From NCBI GenBank assembly GCA_022565635.1, contig JAIUMH010000009.1:1-43571 (forward strand): a DNA stretch of 43,571 bases, in the 5' to 3' direction. Shown here piece after piece: positions 23,417 to 33,884 of the stretch (within the stretch, counting starts at the first letter, position 1; each line of letters starts with the position of its first letter). The DNA comes from Flavobacteriaceae bacterium. Its GTDB lineage: Bacteria; Bacteroidota; Bacteroidia; Flavobacteriales; Flavobacteriaceae. Below the pieces are notes generated by a model. It had not been told where the DNA came from. It made no database searches and saw only the letters and a program-made list of their open reading frames with translations. The position numbers were made by a program, and so were the translations under genes.

Positions 23417-26206
23417 CTATTCAATTTTGTTTTGGAGATAGGTATAAGTATAGCCTTTGGCTTTTTTCACAATTTCTTCAGGAGTACCTTGAGCTACTAA
23501 ATTTCCGCCTTTCTCTCCTCCATCTGGTCCAATATCAATAATGTGGTCTGCACATTTAATCAAATCAATATTATGTTCAATCACCACTACAGAATGCCCA
23601 TTCTCTAGTAAAGCTTCAAAAGACTTCAATAGTTTTTTAATGTCGTGAAAATGCAATCCTGTGGTTGGTTCATCAAAAATAAACAAGGTGTTTTCTGCTC
23701 TGCTTCCTTTAGTCAAAAAAGAAGCTAATTTAATACGTTGAGCTTCTCCTCCAGAAAGTGTTGATGAGCTCTGCCCTAGACTTACGTAGCCCAAACCAAC
23801 ATCCTGTAAAGGTTGAAGTCGCTTGGTGATTTTTGATTGTTGATGCTGTTTAAAAAAAACAATGGCTTCATCTACCGTCATGGCTAATACATCATAAATA
23901 GATTTCCCTTCAAACTTAACCTCCAAAACTTCGTCTTGAAATCTTTTTCCATTACAGGCATCACAAACTAAATGCACATCTGCCATAAATTGCATTTCAA
24001 TAGTTACTTCTCCTTCTCCTTCACACTTTTCGCATCTACCCGCGGGTATATTAAAACTGAAATGCTTGGGTTGATAGTTGTTTAGTTTAGAGCGTTTCTG
24101 CTCAGCAAAGAGTTTCCTTATTTCATCGTAAGCCTTTACGTAAGTAACAGGATTGGAACGAGAAGATTTTCCTATTGGGTTCTGGTCGATGTATTCTACC
24201 GCCTCAAGGTGTTTAAACCTCCCTTCGTGGCCATCATGTTGTCCTGCTTTAATTCCATAATTTCCACAAATCTTCATGGCGATTGGATACAGTAATTTTT
24301 TTACCAAAGTACTTTTACCGCTTCCTGAAACTCCAGTTATGCAAGTTAAAACCCCTAATGGTATTTTTACGTCAATGTCCTTCAAATTATGTTCTCTAGC
24401 TCCATTAATCTGAATAAATCGAGTTGATTTTCGGCGTTTATTTGGCACTTCAATCTGCATCTCCCCATTTAAATACTTGGCGGTTAATGAATCCTGTTTC
24501 AAGATACTTGGATAATCCCCTTCAGCTACAACTTCTCCTCCAAAAGTTCCTGCTTCAGGACCAATGTCAATAATTTTATCGGCGGCTTTCATAAGCTCTT
24601 CATCATGTTCAACCACAATTACCGTGTTTCCTAAATCCCGAAGTTTTTTAAGGACATGGATTAATCGTTCATTATCTTTAGAATGCAATCCAATAGAAGG
24701 TTCATCTAAAATATACATTGATCCAACTAAACTACTTCCTAATGAAGTAGCTAAATTAATTCGCTGAGATTCACCTCCAGAAAGAGTATTCGATTTTCGA
24801 TTTAAACTCAAATAAACCAAACCTACGTCCATTAAAAAAGCTAATCGATTATTAATTTCTTTAAGAAGGCGTTTAGCAATTTTTTCATCTGTATCTGCTA
24901 GCTTTAAATGTTTGAAAAAATCAGCCAATTGGTCAATAGGAAGATCTACCAAATCTGAAATACTCTTCCCTCCTACTTTTACGTAATTGGCTTCTTTTCG
25001 TAATCGTTTACCCTTACATAAATTACATTTGGTTTTTCCACGGTATCTTGATAACAAAACTCGATTTTGAATTTTATAAGCTTTGGCTTCTAACTCTTCA
25101 AAAAACTCACTAATTCCAGTAAAATATTGATTCCCTTCCCAAAGTACAGATTTTTGTTCTTCAGTTAATTGAAAGTAAGGCTTATGAATGGGAAAATTAA
25201 ACAACGAAGCTTTTTCTATAAGTTGGTCTTTATACCACTGAAGCTTTTCTCCTCGCCAAGGATAAATAGCTTCTTCAAAAATACTCAATTTTGTATTCGG
25301 AATTACCAAATCTTCATCTACCCCAATAATATCTCCATAACCTTCACATTTAGGACAAGCACCATAAGGGTTATTAAAGCTGAAAAAATGCACATTGGGT
25401 TCTAAAAATTGAATTCCATCTAATTCAAATTTATTGTTGAACTCAAACGTTTTATCTTGATTCAAATCTTCTAGAAAAAGCACTCCTTTTCCTTCATAAA
25501 ATGCATTTTGAACAGCATCAGCCAAGCGGTTGTAAAAATCTTCATCGTCTTTAACTACCACACGATCTACCACGATGTAAAAAGATTTTGTAGCTTGTTT
25601 TTCAACATCCACCTCGTCAATTCGATGTACTTTATCCTCTAATTTTATTCTACTAAAACCTTGTTGCTGAAGGATTTCTAACTTCTTTTTAAAATCCTTT
25701 TTTTTATCTAATTCAATGGGAGCTAAAAGCAACAGCTTGGTTTTGATTTCAAGCGATTTTATAAAATTAATTACATCCGTAACCGTATCTTTTTTTACTT
25801 CCTGACCAGAAACTGGCGAAAAAGTCTTGCCAACGCGTGCATAAAGCAGTTTGAGGTAGTCGTAAATTTCGGTTGATGTTCCTACCGTTGAACGCGGATT
25901 TGTAGAATTCACTTTTTGTTCAATAGCAATTGCTGGAGCAATACCTTTGATGTAATCTACTTGAGGTTTATCTAAACGACCTAAAAATTGTCTTGCATAA
26001 GAAGATAAACTTTCTACATATCTTCTTTGCCCTTCGGCGAAAAGCGTATCAAAAGCCAAACTCGATTTCCCAGAACCAGAAAGTCCTGTAATAACCACTA
26101 GTTTATTTCTAGGAATTACCACTGAAATATCCTTCAGATTATGAAGTTTAGCTCCTTTTATTATGATGTTTTCTTTTGGGTTAACCTCAAGTAAATGATC
26201 TTTCAT
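23417..26206 (-). CDS. uvrA: Excinuclease ABC subunit A
   Basis: A 929-residue DNA-damage recognition ATPase of nucleotide excision repair, acting with UvrB and UvrC. It has two ABC modules. The first has Walker [10 protein letters not shown] (41-49), signature [13 protein letters not shown] and Walker [13 protein letters not shown]; the second has [22 protein letters not shown] and [12 protein letters not shown]. Zinc-module cysteine pairs are visible ([37 protein letters not shown]). Length fits UvrA1. It is transcribed alone. A 14-base palindrome upstream (26244-26257) may be an operator. Confidence 0.96.
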   Translation of the reverse strand: MKDHLLEVNPKENIIIKGAKLHNLKDISVVIPRNKLVVITGLSGSGKSSLAFDTLFAEGQRRYVESLSSYARQFLGRLDKPQVDYIKGIAPAIAIEQKVNSTNPRSTVGTSTEIYDYLKLLYARVGKTFSPVSGQEVKKDTVTDVINFIKSLEIKTKLLLLAPIELDKKKDFKKKLEILQQQGFSRIKLEDKVHRIDEVDVEKQATKSFYIVVDRVVVKDDEDFYNRLADAVQNAFYEGKGVLFLEDLNQDKTFEFNNKFELDGIQFLEPNVHFFSFNNPYGACPKCEGYGDIIGVDEDLVIPNTKLSIFEEAIYPWRGEKLQWYKDQLIEKASLFNFPIHKPYFQLTEEQKSVLWEGNQYFTGISEFFEELEAKAYKIQNRVLLSRYRGKTKCNLCKGKRLRKEANYVKVGGKSISDLVDLPIDQLADFFKHLKLADTDEKIAKRLLKEINNRLAFLMDVGLVYLSLNRKSNTLSGGESQRINLATSLGSSLVGSMYILDEPSIGLHSKDNERLIHVLKKLRDLGNTVIVVEHDEELMKAADKIIDIGPEAGTFGGEVVAEGDYPSILKQDSLTAKYLNGEMQIEVPNKRRKSTRFIQINGAREHNLKDIDVKIPLGVLTCITGVSGSGKSTLVKKLLYPIAMKICGNYGIKAGQHDGHEGRFKHLEAVEYIDQNPIGKSSRSNPVTYVKAYDEIRKLFAEQKRSKLNNYQPKHFSFNIPAGRCEKCEGEGEVTIEMQFMADVHLVCDACNGKRFQDEVLEVKFEGKSIYDVLAMTVDEAIVFFKQHQQSKITKRLQPLQDVGLGYVSLGQSSSTLSGGEAQRIKLASFLTKGSRAENTLFIFDEPTTGLHFHDIKKLLKSFEALLENGHSVVVIEHNIDLIKCADHIIDIGPDGGEKGGNLVAQGTPEEIVKKAKGYTYTYLQNKIE

Positions 26207-26243
26207 TCAAAATAATTTGCTTCATTAAAAAAGGGCTAATTTA

Positions 26244-26257
26244 CACATATTTATGTG
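26244..26257. promoter_or_regulatory. Palindrome upstream of uvrA, possible operator
   Basis: CACATA-TT-TATGTG, perfect 6-bp arms, centred 44 bases upstream of the uvrA ATG. uvrA is a common LexA target, so an SOS operator is conceivable, but I know no established LexA box for this group that it matches. Confidence 0.35.
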
Positions 26258-26342
26258 GTCTTTCTCCATTCGTTTTTTGGTTTATCTTTAATTTAACCAA
26301 GATGAACTAATAGAAGCTTGTTCAGTTGTTTTAAAAACCCAT

Positions 26343-27221
26343 TTAAGCATCATTTTTTTTATTAATTTTACCGTAGATAGCAATAGCCAATCCGCCGGTA
26401 AAAAACATCAAAATAGAGTACACGGCAGGAGGAATGGCTATTGCTGGATTGTTAAGCAAAGTTGAGCTTGCTGCAATAGCAATGGCTAAAGTTCCATTTT
26501 GAATACCAGACTCTATAGATATAGTAGAAGATTGCTTAAAATTTAGTTGAAAAAGTTTGGCTACTAAAAACCCTAGAAGCAATGTAATTATATTCAAGCT
26601 TAACGCAGGCAAGCCTGTTTCAAGAAAAGCCTGAGCAATAATCTCTTTATTTTTTAAAATTGCACCCAGAATAATGACAATAATTAAAATAGTAGAGGCA
26701 ATTTTAACAGGTCGTTCTGCTTTTTGAGCAAAATTGTTTTTTTTGGATTTCAAATACATCCCCAAACCAACAGGAATAATGGTTATAATCATAATTTGAA
26801 GTATGGTTTGTAGAACCGGTAAAGCAACATATTGACCTTTACCAAGGTGTATTTCCATAGCAAGGTTTACTATAAATGGAATTGTAAAAATGGTGATGAT
26901 GCTTGAAACAGCAGTTAATGAAATGGAAAGAGCTGTATCACATTTTCCTAGATAAGCAAAAAGATTAGAAGTTGGACCACCCGGGCAAGCTGCCAATAAA
27001 ATGATTCCTACTGCATATTCAGGCTGAATAGTCCAAAAATGCATTAAAGCAAAACCTGTAAAAGGTAAAACTACTAATTGCGCTATAAGTCCAACAAAGA
27101 CTGCTTTAGGCGTTTTAAAAATTTGATGAAAATCACTTAGCTTTAAAGATAAGCCCATTCCTAACATGATAATTGCAAGAGATAAGGGTAAAAACAGTTC
27201 AGTAATAAGACTACTTTCCAT
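26343..27221 (-). CDS. Bile acid:sodium symporter (BASS) family transporter
   Basis: A 292-residue inner-membrane protein with about nine to ten hydrophobic segments. The family signature is clear: MLGMGLSLKLSDF near residue 20, LAACPGGPTSNLFAYLGKCDTALSISLTAVSS in the middle (the PGGxxSN crossover) and IESGIQNGTLAIAIA later (the second sodium-site crossover, ExGxQN). BASS proteins import organic acids such as bile acids, pyruvate or pantoate with sodium; the substrate cannot be told here. It is transcribed alone, with unknown genes around it. Confidence 0.88.
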   Translation of the reverse strand: MESSLITELFLPLSLAIIMLGMGLSLKLSDFHQIFKTPKAVFVGLIAQLVVLPFTGFALMHFWTIQPEYAVGIILLAACPGGPTSNLFAYLGKCDTALSISLTAVSSIITIFTIPFIVNLAMEIHLGKGQYVALPVLQTILQIMIITIIPVGLGMYLKSKKNNFAQKAERPVKIASTILIIVIILGAILKNKEIIAQAFLETGLPALSLNIITLLLGFLVAKLFQLNFKQSSTISIESGIQNGTLAIAIAASSTLLNNPAIAIPPAVYSILMFFTGGLAIAIYGKINKKNDA

Positions 27222-27416
27222 GGTATAATTTTAGGCAATGTACTATTTTTTTTAATTATTGTTTAAATTTGATATTCACAACAAAAAACTCATAACGTTG
27301 ATTCACCTAAAATCAATTTTAAGTTGTAATTTGGGAGTCCTTCCAACTTTTCAATAAACAAATCCTTGTTGAATAGATTCTCTTATTGAGAACTTACCTT
27401 ATAAAAAATAAAAAAG

Positions 27417-28802
27417 TTAAAAGTTGTATTTGAGTCCAATACCAATAAATAATCTAGCCTGAGAACGCTCATCTCTACTTTTTGCAACATTCTCCAACTC
27501 AAAATCTCTATAAGTTGAAGATATATTCTGGGTTCTACCAAAAAAGCCTCCAGCATCAACACGCAAAAACAAATTATTTTTTAAATGAAAATCATAGCTA
27601 GCATAAAATTTGGTTGCAAAATCTGAGCTTGAAACTCTAGAACTTTGAGTATTATCTTTATTTAAAGCATCATAAAAAAAGTATCCAGGGCCAAAAGAAA
27701 AAACTAGTTCGTCCTGGTTAAATACAAAAAAACGTTTATGATAATAAACACCAAAATAATGAATGTTTCTATTTACAGTATAATGATCTTTTAAAACTAA
27801 TCCGTTAGTTGTTATGTTGTTTTCTATAGATGTAGAAACAGAATTATTATAATAATCATAAGTAAAACCAACTCCGTGGGACTTAGCAAAAAAATAGCTC
27901 CCACCTATACTTGCGTAATAGCCATTTTCTAAATCCTCTTGAATGGAATTACGTTCAGGAAACCGGTGCAATGGTAATCCTAATAATCGATTAGTTAATC
28001 CCGTATTTATAAAAACACTTTTTTGTTTAATTATTCTAGTTTTATTATGCTCAATTTCTGGATAAGTGGTTGATGTGGAATGTTCATCTAAAATTTCATT
28101 ATCAAACTCATAAGTATTCTCTCTACTTTTATCAAAAAAATAAGCTTCCATAGCTAGCCTAGCTTTTAGCGGATCTATTAAACTTAATTTAGCAGGTTTA
28201 GACTTCTTGGCTTTAGAAACATTTACAAAATAGGTAAAGCCTTTTTCAATATTTAAAAAAAGTTCTTCCTCACCAAGTTCAATACGCATAGTTTCATCAG
28301 ACGTTTTAATTTGTAAAATATCATTAGCAAGTACGTCTTTTTCTTCACCATTTACTTTAATAACATACTTGTCTTTATGTAAATGCTCACTTGGTTGAGG
28401 GTAAATAAAAATTGTAGATTCATTTTGAGTAGCATCAAAATGAAAATCTTTTTGGGTTAAAGCATCAACATGATCATAAAAATAAACTTCTGCTTTAAGC
28501 TGAAAAGTATTTCCCGAATTTGAACTAATTTCCCTTATTTTAACAAGGTTTCCTCCAAGGCTTCTTGCTTTTTCTTCTATGGTTTGTAACTGATTTTCGA
28601 AATTGATATTTTTTTGATTAGGTTCATCATAAACAAAACCTCCCAATTTTGAAGCTCCTTCTGGCAAGCTATCATAAATAGTCAAAATTGCTACGTTTTG
28701 CTCTTCAGGTAATGCCTCTTTTTCTATGATTACAAATTGTTTCAATGAAGGCGCACAAGAACACACCAAAAAAACACAAAATATTAGTAAAAAGTTTTTC
28801 AT
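27417..28802 (-). CDS. Lipoprotein with YbjQ-like and DUF2846-like domains and a barrel-like C-terminus
   Basis: A 461-residue protein I cannot assign to one family. The signal peptide has a lipobox VCSC (lipidated Cys16). Residues about 30-112 (EGASKLGGFVYDE, IEEKARSLGGNLVKIREI) resemble the YbjQ/DUF4156/RcsF-type fold. Residues about 125-200 (STIFIYPQP, YVIKVNGEEKDVLANDILQI, LFLNIEKGFTYFVNV) resemble DUF2846/PEGA-like carbohydrate-surface domains. Residues about 260-461 alternate aromatic strands (IHYFGVYYHKRFFVF, LVFSFGPGYFFYDAL, ATKFYASYDFHLKNNLFLRVDAGGFFG) and end LFIGIGLKYNF, like an outer-membrane barrel. A lipid anchor plus a barrel is unusual. It has its own strong promoter at 28846-28875. 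Confidence 0.6.
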   Translation of the reverse strand: MKNFLLIFCVFLVCSCAPSLKQFVIIEKEALPEEQNVAILTIYDSLPEGASKLGGFVYDEPNQKNINFENQLQTIEEKARSLGGNLVKIREISSNSGNTFQLKAEVYFYDHVDALTQKDFHFDATQNESTIFIYPQPSEHLHKDKYVIKVNGEEKDVLANDILQIKTSDETMRIELGEEELFLNIEKGFTYFVNVSKAKKSKPAKLSLIDPLKARLAMEAYFFDKSRENTYEFDNEILDEHSTSTTYPEIEHNKTRIIKQKSVFINTGLTNRLLGLPLHRFPERNSIQEDLENGYYASIGGSYFFAKSHGVGFTYDYYNNSVSTSIENNITTNGLVLKDHYTVNRNIHYFGVYYHKRFFVFNQDELVFSFGPGYFFYDALNKDNTQSSRVSSSDFATKFYASYDFHLKNNLFLRVDAGGFFGRTQNISSTYRDFELENVAKSRDERSQARLFIGIGLKYNF

Positions 28803-29315
28803 AATTTTTTAAAAAAATGGATTTTAAAGTTCAATTTTTGTTTGCCAAAAATAGTAAAACTTATAAAACATACAAAAAAGATTTGGATTTAAAATAGTTT
28901 GATTGGTTAAAAAACTAAATAGCTGCTTTAAAAGATTATACCATTAAAACCCTTAACTAAAATTAATAAATCGTTTCTTATTTGTTTCTATGTCGTTAAA
29001 AAAATAAACCTTAGCTTAGACTAGATTTGGATAGGTAGTTTTTTAGAACCGACTTTAAAATTTACAACATCTGTTGAAGTTTCAAATAACTCTTAAACTA
29101 GTTCAAACGTTTATGGCTATTTAATAATTCTGTTAGGTGTTGTGTGCAAAAGCATTCAAAAGATTTTTTTATAAATACACTAATTACTCCGCTTAACCAA
29201 TTCAAAAATAGTCTGCGCATGGTTTCAACATTGAACAAACCTTGGTTAAAAGCGATTTAAATTACAAATTTACACAACAGATGTACAACATAAATCTTAC
29301 ATTTATACAAAAAAA
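28803..29315. other. 513-base gap with one promoter and no clear gene
   Basis: The gap lies between two divergent genes. It holds the minus-strand promoter at 28846-28875. A 40-codon minus-strand frame at 29098-29220 has no family features and is not called. For the plus-strand ggt gene the best -7 candidate is TACATTTA at about 29298, with one mismatch to consensus. The sequence TTCTGTTAGGTGTTGTGTGC near 29128-29147 recalls intergenic repeats seen in related genomes, but nothing here proves it. Confidence 0.5.
28846..28875 (-). promoter_or_regulatory. Promoter TTG-N19-TATTTTTG for the lipoprotein-barrel gene
   Basis: Minus strand TTG (28875-28873), 19-base spacer, TATTTTTG (28853-28846), about 44 bases before the ATG at 28802. 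Exact consensus. Confidence 0.75.
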
Positions 29316-31037
29316 ATGAAATTAAAATATTCTTTTTTCTGCGTATTCTTTTTAATGGCTTTAATTATTTTAGCGCAAGGAGACCGAGAAGTGGGTTTGA
29401 ATTTTTCCACAAGATCTGAAGTAATTGCTCAACATGGAATGGTTGCTACAAGTCAACCTTTGGCTACACAAGTTGGATTATCTATTTTAAAACAGGGAGG
29501 AAATGCAATTGATGCAGCCATTGCTGCTAACGCAGCAACAGGTTTAATGGAACCCACAGGAAATGGAATTGGTGGGGACTTATTTGCCTTAGTTTGGGAT
29601 GCCAAAACCAAACAAGTATATGCATTAAACGCAAGTGGAAGATCTCCCAAGAACTTAAGTTACAAACAACTACTAAAAAAACTTAAAGCGCTAAATAAGG
29701 ATGGCATTCCTCCCTATGACTTACTTTCTGTTTCTGTTCCTGGCACGGTTGATGGTTGGTTTGAATTACATCAAAGATTTGGACAACTTCCCATGAATGA
29801 GATTTTAAGTCCAACTATTGACTATGCCGTAGATGGATTTCCTGTAAGTGATGCAATAGCAAGTGCTTGGTCCAGAAGTGTTCCTTTTCTTAAAAATCAA
29901 AAAGGAGCTTTTGAAGAAACTTTTACCATCCATGGAAAGGGACCAGAAAAAGGAGACGTTTTTAAAAATCCAGACTTAGGTTCAACTTTACAAAAGATTG
30001 CTGAAAATGGTAGAGATGCTTTTTATACTGGAGATATTGCTAAAGAAATAGACCAATGGATGAAAGCTAATGGTGGATATTTAAGGTATGAAGATTTAGC
30101 AAGCCATACATCAGAATGGGTAGAACCTATCAGTACAAATTACAGAGGATATGAAGTTTATCAAGTAGGTGGCAATGCACAAGGAACTGCTGTTTTGCAA
30201 ATGCTAAATATCTTGGAAAACTATAATTTAGAGGATATGGGCTTTGGAACAGAAGCCACTTTACATGCTTTTATTGAAACTAAAAAATTAGTCTATGAAG
30301 ATCGAGCAAAACATTATGCAGATCCAGATTATCAAAACATCCCTTATTCGGTTTTGCTATCTAAAGATTATGCCAAAAAAAGAAAAGAACACATTACTAA
30401 TCAAGCAATGAATGATGTAACAACGGGTGTTGATGTTTTAGAAGATGGTGATACCATTTTTCTCAGTACTGCAGATGCTGAGGGTAATATGGTAGCCTTA
30501 ATCCAAAGCAATTTTAGAGGTATGGGAACAGGTTTTGTTGTTCCAGGTACTGGATTTAGCTTTCAAAATAGAGGCGAATTATTTTCTACTGATCCTAATC
30601 ATCCTAATGTGTATGCTCCAGGAAAGCGTCCTTTTCATACCATAATTCCAGGTATGGTTGTAAAAGACGGTCAACCCTATTTTAGTTATGGTAGTATGGG
30701 AGGCGCATACCAACCCATTGGACATGTAAGTATCTTGACCAATATTATAGATTTTGGAATGAATATTCAAGAAGCGGGCGACGCTCCTAGATGGGATCAT
30801 TCTGGCTCATCAAAACCTACAGCATCCTCAAAATCATCATTAAAATCTAAAGGCAAGGTTTATGTAGAATCTAATATTCCTTATGAAACTGTACGCGGTC
30901 TTAGAAAAAAAGGACATCATGTAGAAGTTGGTAATAGCTTTTTTGGAAGATACCAAGGCATTATGTGGGATGCTGAGAAAAATGTTTTTTATGGAGCTTC
31001 AGAATCTCGTGTTGATGGACAAGCCGCTGGTTTTTAA
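29316..31037 (+). CDS. ggt: Gamma-glutamyltransferase
   Basis: A 573-residue exported N-terminal-nucleophile hydrolase that cleaves gamma-glutamyl bonds (glutathione and related). The signal peptide ends near residue 20 (IILAQG). Large-subunit motifs are GGNAIDAAIAAN, EPTGNGIGGDLFAL and SVSVPGTVDGW. The self-cleavage nucleophile is most likely Thr380 in GDTIFLSTAD, a variant of the usual TTHxSVxD; the following AEGNMVALIQSN and the oxyanion/binding GSMGGAYQP are in place. The GDTxxL form is seen in many gamma-glutamyltransferase-family proteins, so the substrate may differ from glutathione. It is transcribed alone and converges on mutS. Confidence 0.9.
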   Translation: MKLKYSFFCVFFLMALIILAQGDREVGLNFSTRSEVIAQHGMVATSQPLATQVGLSILKQGGNAIDAAIAANAATGLMEPTGNGIGGDLFALVWDAKTKQVYALNASGRSPKNLSYKQLLKKLKALNKDGIPPYDLLSVSVPGTVDGWFELHQRFGQLPMNEILSPTIDYAVDGFPVSDAIASAWSRSVPFLKNQKGAFEETFTIHGKGPEKGDVFKNPDLGSTLQKIAENGRDAFYTGDIAKEIDQWMKANGGYLRYEDLASHTSEWVEPISTNYRGYEVYQVGGNAQGTAVLQMLNILENYNLEDMGFGTEATLHAFIETKKLVYEDRAKHYADPDYQNIPYSVLLSKDYAKKRKEHITNQAMNDVTTGVDVLEDGDTIFLSTADAEGNMVALIQSNFRGMGTGFVVPGTGFSFQNRGELFSTDPNHPNVYAPGKRPFHTIIPGMVVKDGQPYFSYGSMGGAYQPIGHVSILTNIIDFGMNIQEAGDAPRWDHSGSSKPTASSKSSLKSKGKVYVESNIPYETVRGLRKKGHHVEVGNSFFGRYQGIMWDAEKNVFYGASESRVDGQAAGF

Positions 31038-31092
31038 AAATTACATCAGTTATTATATGAAATTACTGCTTAATTTCAATTGATAAGTGCTA

Positions 31093-33690
31093 TTATTCTT
31101 TAATCAGCATCCGTTTAATTTCATTGAGCTTCATTAAGGCTTCAACGGGTGTAAGTGTATTGATATCTAGATGAATAATCTCTTCTTTAATCTCCTCTAA
31201 CAGAGGATCATCTAAGTTAAAGAAGCTTAATTGAGGTTCTGGATTTGTGTTTTTAATTTTATGAGCTAATTCTTCAGAGCCATGTGATTTTTCCAATTTT
31301 TCTAAAATTTTATTTGCCCTATGTATTACATGCTGTGGCATACCAGCCATTTTAGCTACGTGAATACCAAAACTATGGTTACTTCCTCCAGGAATTAACT
31401 TTCTAAGGAATAAAATTTTATCTTTCAATTGCTTAATGGAAACATTAAAATTCTTGATTCGTTCAAATTTTTGTGTCATTTCATTAAGTTCATGATAATG
31501 CGTGGCAAATAAAGTTTTAGCTTTGGCTGGATGTTCATGCAAGTACTCACTTATTGCCCAAGCAATTGAAATCCCATCATATGTACTAGTCCCCCTCCCT
31601 ATTTCATCTAATAACACCAAACTTCGTTGAGAAATATTATTCAGTATACTTGCTGTTTCATTCATTTCTACCATAAAAGTAGATTCTCCCATAGATATGT
31701 TATCACTCGCTCCTACACGTGTAAAAATTTTATCTACTAAGCCAATTTGAGCCGATTTAGCAGGGACAAAACTACCCATTTGAGCAAGCAAGACAATTAA
31801 TGCAGTTTGCCTAAGTAAAGCTGATTTACCACTCATATTAGGCCCCGTAATCATAATAATTTGCTGATCTTCTTGATTCAACTGAACACTGTTACTAATA
31901 TAAGTTTCGCCTGCGGGTAATTGTTTTTCAATAACCGGATGACGCCCTTCTTCAATGCTTAAATCAAAACCTTCATTTATTTCTGGCTTCACATAATTTT
32001 CTTCACGCGCTAATTGAGCAAACGAACACAACACGTCAATTTGAGCAATTTGAAAAGCATTTTGCTGAACAACTTTTATGTAGTCTCCTAGCCAATCTAC
32101 CAACTGCTGAAACAATTCTTGTTCCAGTAGATGAATTTTTTCTTCAGCACCTAAAATTTTAGCTTCATAAGTTTTTAATTCTTCTGTGATGTATCGTTCT
32201 GCACTTACTAATGTTTGCTTTCTTATCCAATTTTCTGGGACTTTATCTTTATGCGTATTTCTTACTTCAATAAAGTAGCCAAACACATTATTACTCCCTA
32301 TTTTTAATTTTGGAATACCCGTAGTTTCACTTTCTCTTTCCAGCATTTCATCAAGGTAATCTTTACCAGAAAAAGCTATATTTCTCAATTCATCTAATTC
32401 TTGGTTAAACCCTTTGGCTATGGCGTTTCCTTTGTTGATGTTGACGGGAGCTTCTTCACTTAAAGCCTCCGTGATTTTTTGCTGAAGTAAATCGCATGAA
32501 TTGATGTTTTCTGCAAGTACTTGAAAAGCTTCTGTATTGGTTTCTTGAAGCGTTTCCTTAATAGGCACAATGGCTTCAATAGAAAACTTAAGTTGATTCA
32601 CCTCTCTTGGAGTAATTTTTTGGGTAGCCACTTTGGAGATGAGTCGTTCTAAATCACTTACCTGTTTTAATTGAGTTTGAATAAAGTTCTGCAAAGATGG
32701 ATTTTGGAGCAAATAATCCACCATCTGATGTCTTTTTTGAATGGCATCAATGTTTTTTAATGGAAGTGCTAACCAACGCTTAAGTAAGCGACTTCCCATA
32801 GGCGAAATACTGTGGTCTATGACATCTAATAAAGTTACCGCTTGGCGGTCTGTGGCCTGATAAAGTTCTAAGTTTCTAATGGTAAACTTATCCATCCAAA
32901 CATAAGCATCTTCAGCTATTCTAGAGACGCTAGAAATATGTTCTAACTGATGATGTTGCGTTTCTGAAAGGTAATGTAGAATCACGCCAGCCGCTATAAG
33001 TCCATCTTCTAGTTCATCAACACCAAATCCTTTTAGGCTATTTGTTTTGAAATGTTGATTTAAATTTTCTCTGGCGTAATCAATTTTAAATAACCAGTCT
33101 TCTAAATAAAATTCATGAAAATCTTTTCCAAACTGTTCTACAAACTGCGACTTTACCTTTTTAGAAATAAGCACTTCTGCAGGTTGAAAATTACGCATTA
33201 ACTTATCTATGTAAGCAAGATTTCCTTGAGCTGTTAAAAACTCACCTGTAGAAACATCTAAAAAAGAGATTCCTAGTTGTTTTTTTCCAAAGTGAATAGA
33301 GGCTAGAAAATTATTACTTCTTGATTGAAGTACTTCATCATTTAATGCCACCCCTGGAGTAACCAGTTCGGTAACGCCTCGTTTGACTATTTTTTTAGTT
33401 TTTTTGGGGTCTTCTAACTGATCACAAATGGCTACTCGCTCTCCAGCTTTCACCAATTTAGGAAGGTACGAATTTAATGAATGATGCGGAAAACCCGCCA
33501 ATTCAGTACGTTCACCACCGTTGTTTCGATTCGTTAAAACAATGTTTAAAATACGGGCTGTTTTGACAGCATCTTCACCAAAAGTTTCATAAAAATCACC
33601 TACCCTAAACAGCAATAAAGCATCTGGATACTTGTTTTTTATTGCGTTATACTGCTTCATTAAAGGAGTAACTTTTGCTTTTTGTGCCAT
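31093..33690 (-). CDS. mutS: DNA mismatch repair protein MutS
   Basis: An 865-residue mismatch-recognition ATPase. The mismatch-reading FxE motif is F33-Y-E35 in VGDFYETFGEDA, followed by connector, lever and clamp regions. The ATPase domain has Walker A GPNMSGKSALLRQ, DNISMGESTFMVEM, Walker B LVLLDEIGRGTST and ATHYHELNE. The C-terminus is MutS1-like (no Smr domain), so this is the repair paralogue rather than MutS2. It is divergent from the TrmH-like methyltransferase gene (194-base gap) and converges on ggt with a 55-base gap. Confidence 0.97.
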   Translation of the reverse strand: MAQKAKVTPLMKQYNAIKNKYPDALLLFRVGDFYETFGEDAVKTARILNIVLTNRNNGGERTELAGFPHHSLNSYLPKLVKAGERVAICDQLEDPKKTKKIVKRGVTELVTPGVALNDEVLQSRSNNFLASIHFGKKQLGISFLDVSTGEFLTAQGNLAYIDKLMRNFQPAEVLISKKVKSQFVEQFGKDFHEFYLEDWLFKIDYARENLNQHFKTNSLKGFGVDELEDGLIAAGVILHYLSETQHHQLEHISSVSRIAEDAYVWMDKFTIRNLELYQATDRQAVTLLDVIDHSISPMGSRLLKRWLALPLKNIDAIQKRHQMVDYLLQNPSLQNFIQTQLKQVSDLERLISKVATQKITPREVNQLKFSIEAIVPIKETLQETNTEAFQVLAENINSCDLLQQKITEALSEEAPVNINKGNAIAKGFNQELDELRNIAFSGKDYLDEMLERESETTGIPKLKIGSNNVFGYFIEVRNTHKDKVPENWIRKQTLVSAERYITEELKTYEAKILGAEEKIHLLEQELFQQLVDWLGDYIKVVQQNAFQIAQIDVLCSFAQLAREENYVKPEINEGFDLSIEEGRHPVIEKQLPAGETYISNSVQLNQEDQQIIMITGPNMSGKSALLRQTALIVLLAQMGSFVPAKSAQIGLVDKIFTRVGASDNISMGESTFMVEMNETASILNNISQRSLVLLDEIGRGTSTYDGISIAWAISEYLHEHPAKAKTLFATHYHELNEMTQKFERIKNFNVSIKQLKDKILFLRKLIPGGSNHSFGIHVAKMAGMPQHVIHRANKILEKLEKSHGSEELAHKIKNTNPEPQLSFFNLDDPLLEEIKEEIIHLDINTLTPVEALMKLNEIKRMLIKE

Positions 33691-33839
33691 AATTATGTAC
33701 TGAATTTAAAAAAAGGCTAAGTTAAAAAAAACTACTTGCTCTTTATCTAATCTTTTAAGAATTCTTCGGTCCGTCTGCTCAATTCAACAAATGTATGCAA
33801 CTTTTAGATTTGAATTTAAAAAAATACTTATTGTTAGTA

Positions 33840-33870
33840 TTGGTAAATGAATATATAAATGTGATTTTTG
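33840..33870 (+). promoter_or_regulatory. Candidate promoter for the RNA methyltransferase gene
   Basis: TTG (33840-33842), 20-base spacer, GATTTTTG (33863-33870). One mismatch to TAnnTTTG, 14 bases before the ATG at 33885. Confidence 0.45.
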
Positions 33871-33884
33871 TAAAAAAAAATTAG

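Noticed and set aside
29098-29220. 40-codon minus-strand frame starting MRRLFLNWLS
   Set aside because: No promoter, no family resemblance, and it sits in a gap with possible intergenic repeat sequence; not enough to call a gene.
31058-31078. TGAAATTA/TAATTTCA hairpin between ggt and mutS as terminator
   Set aside because: The stem is all weak pairs except one and there is no T-run on either strand.
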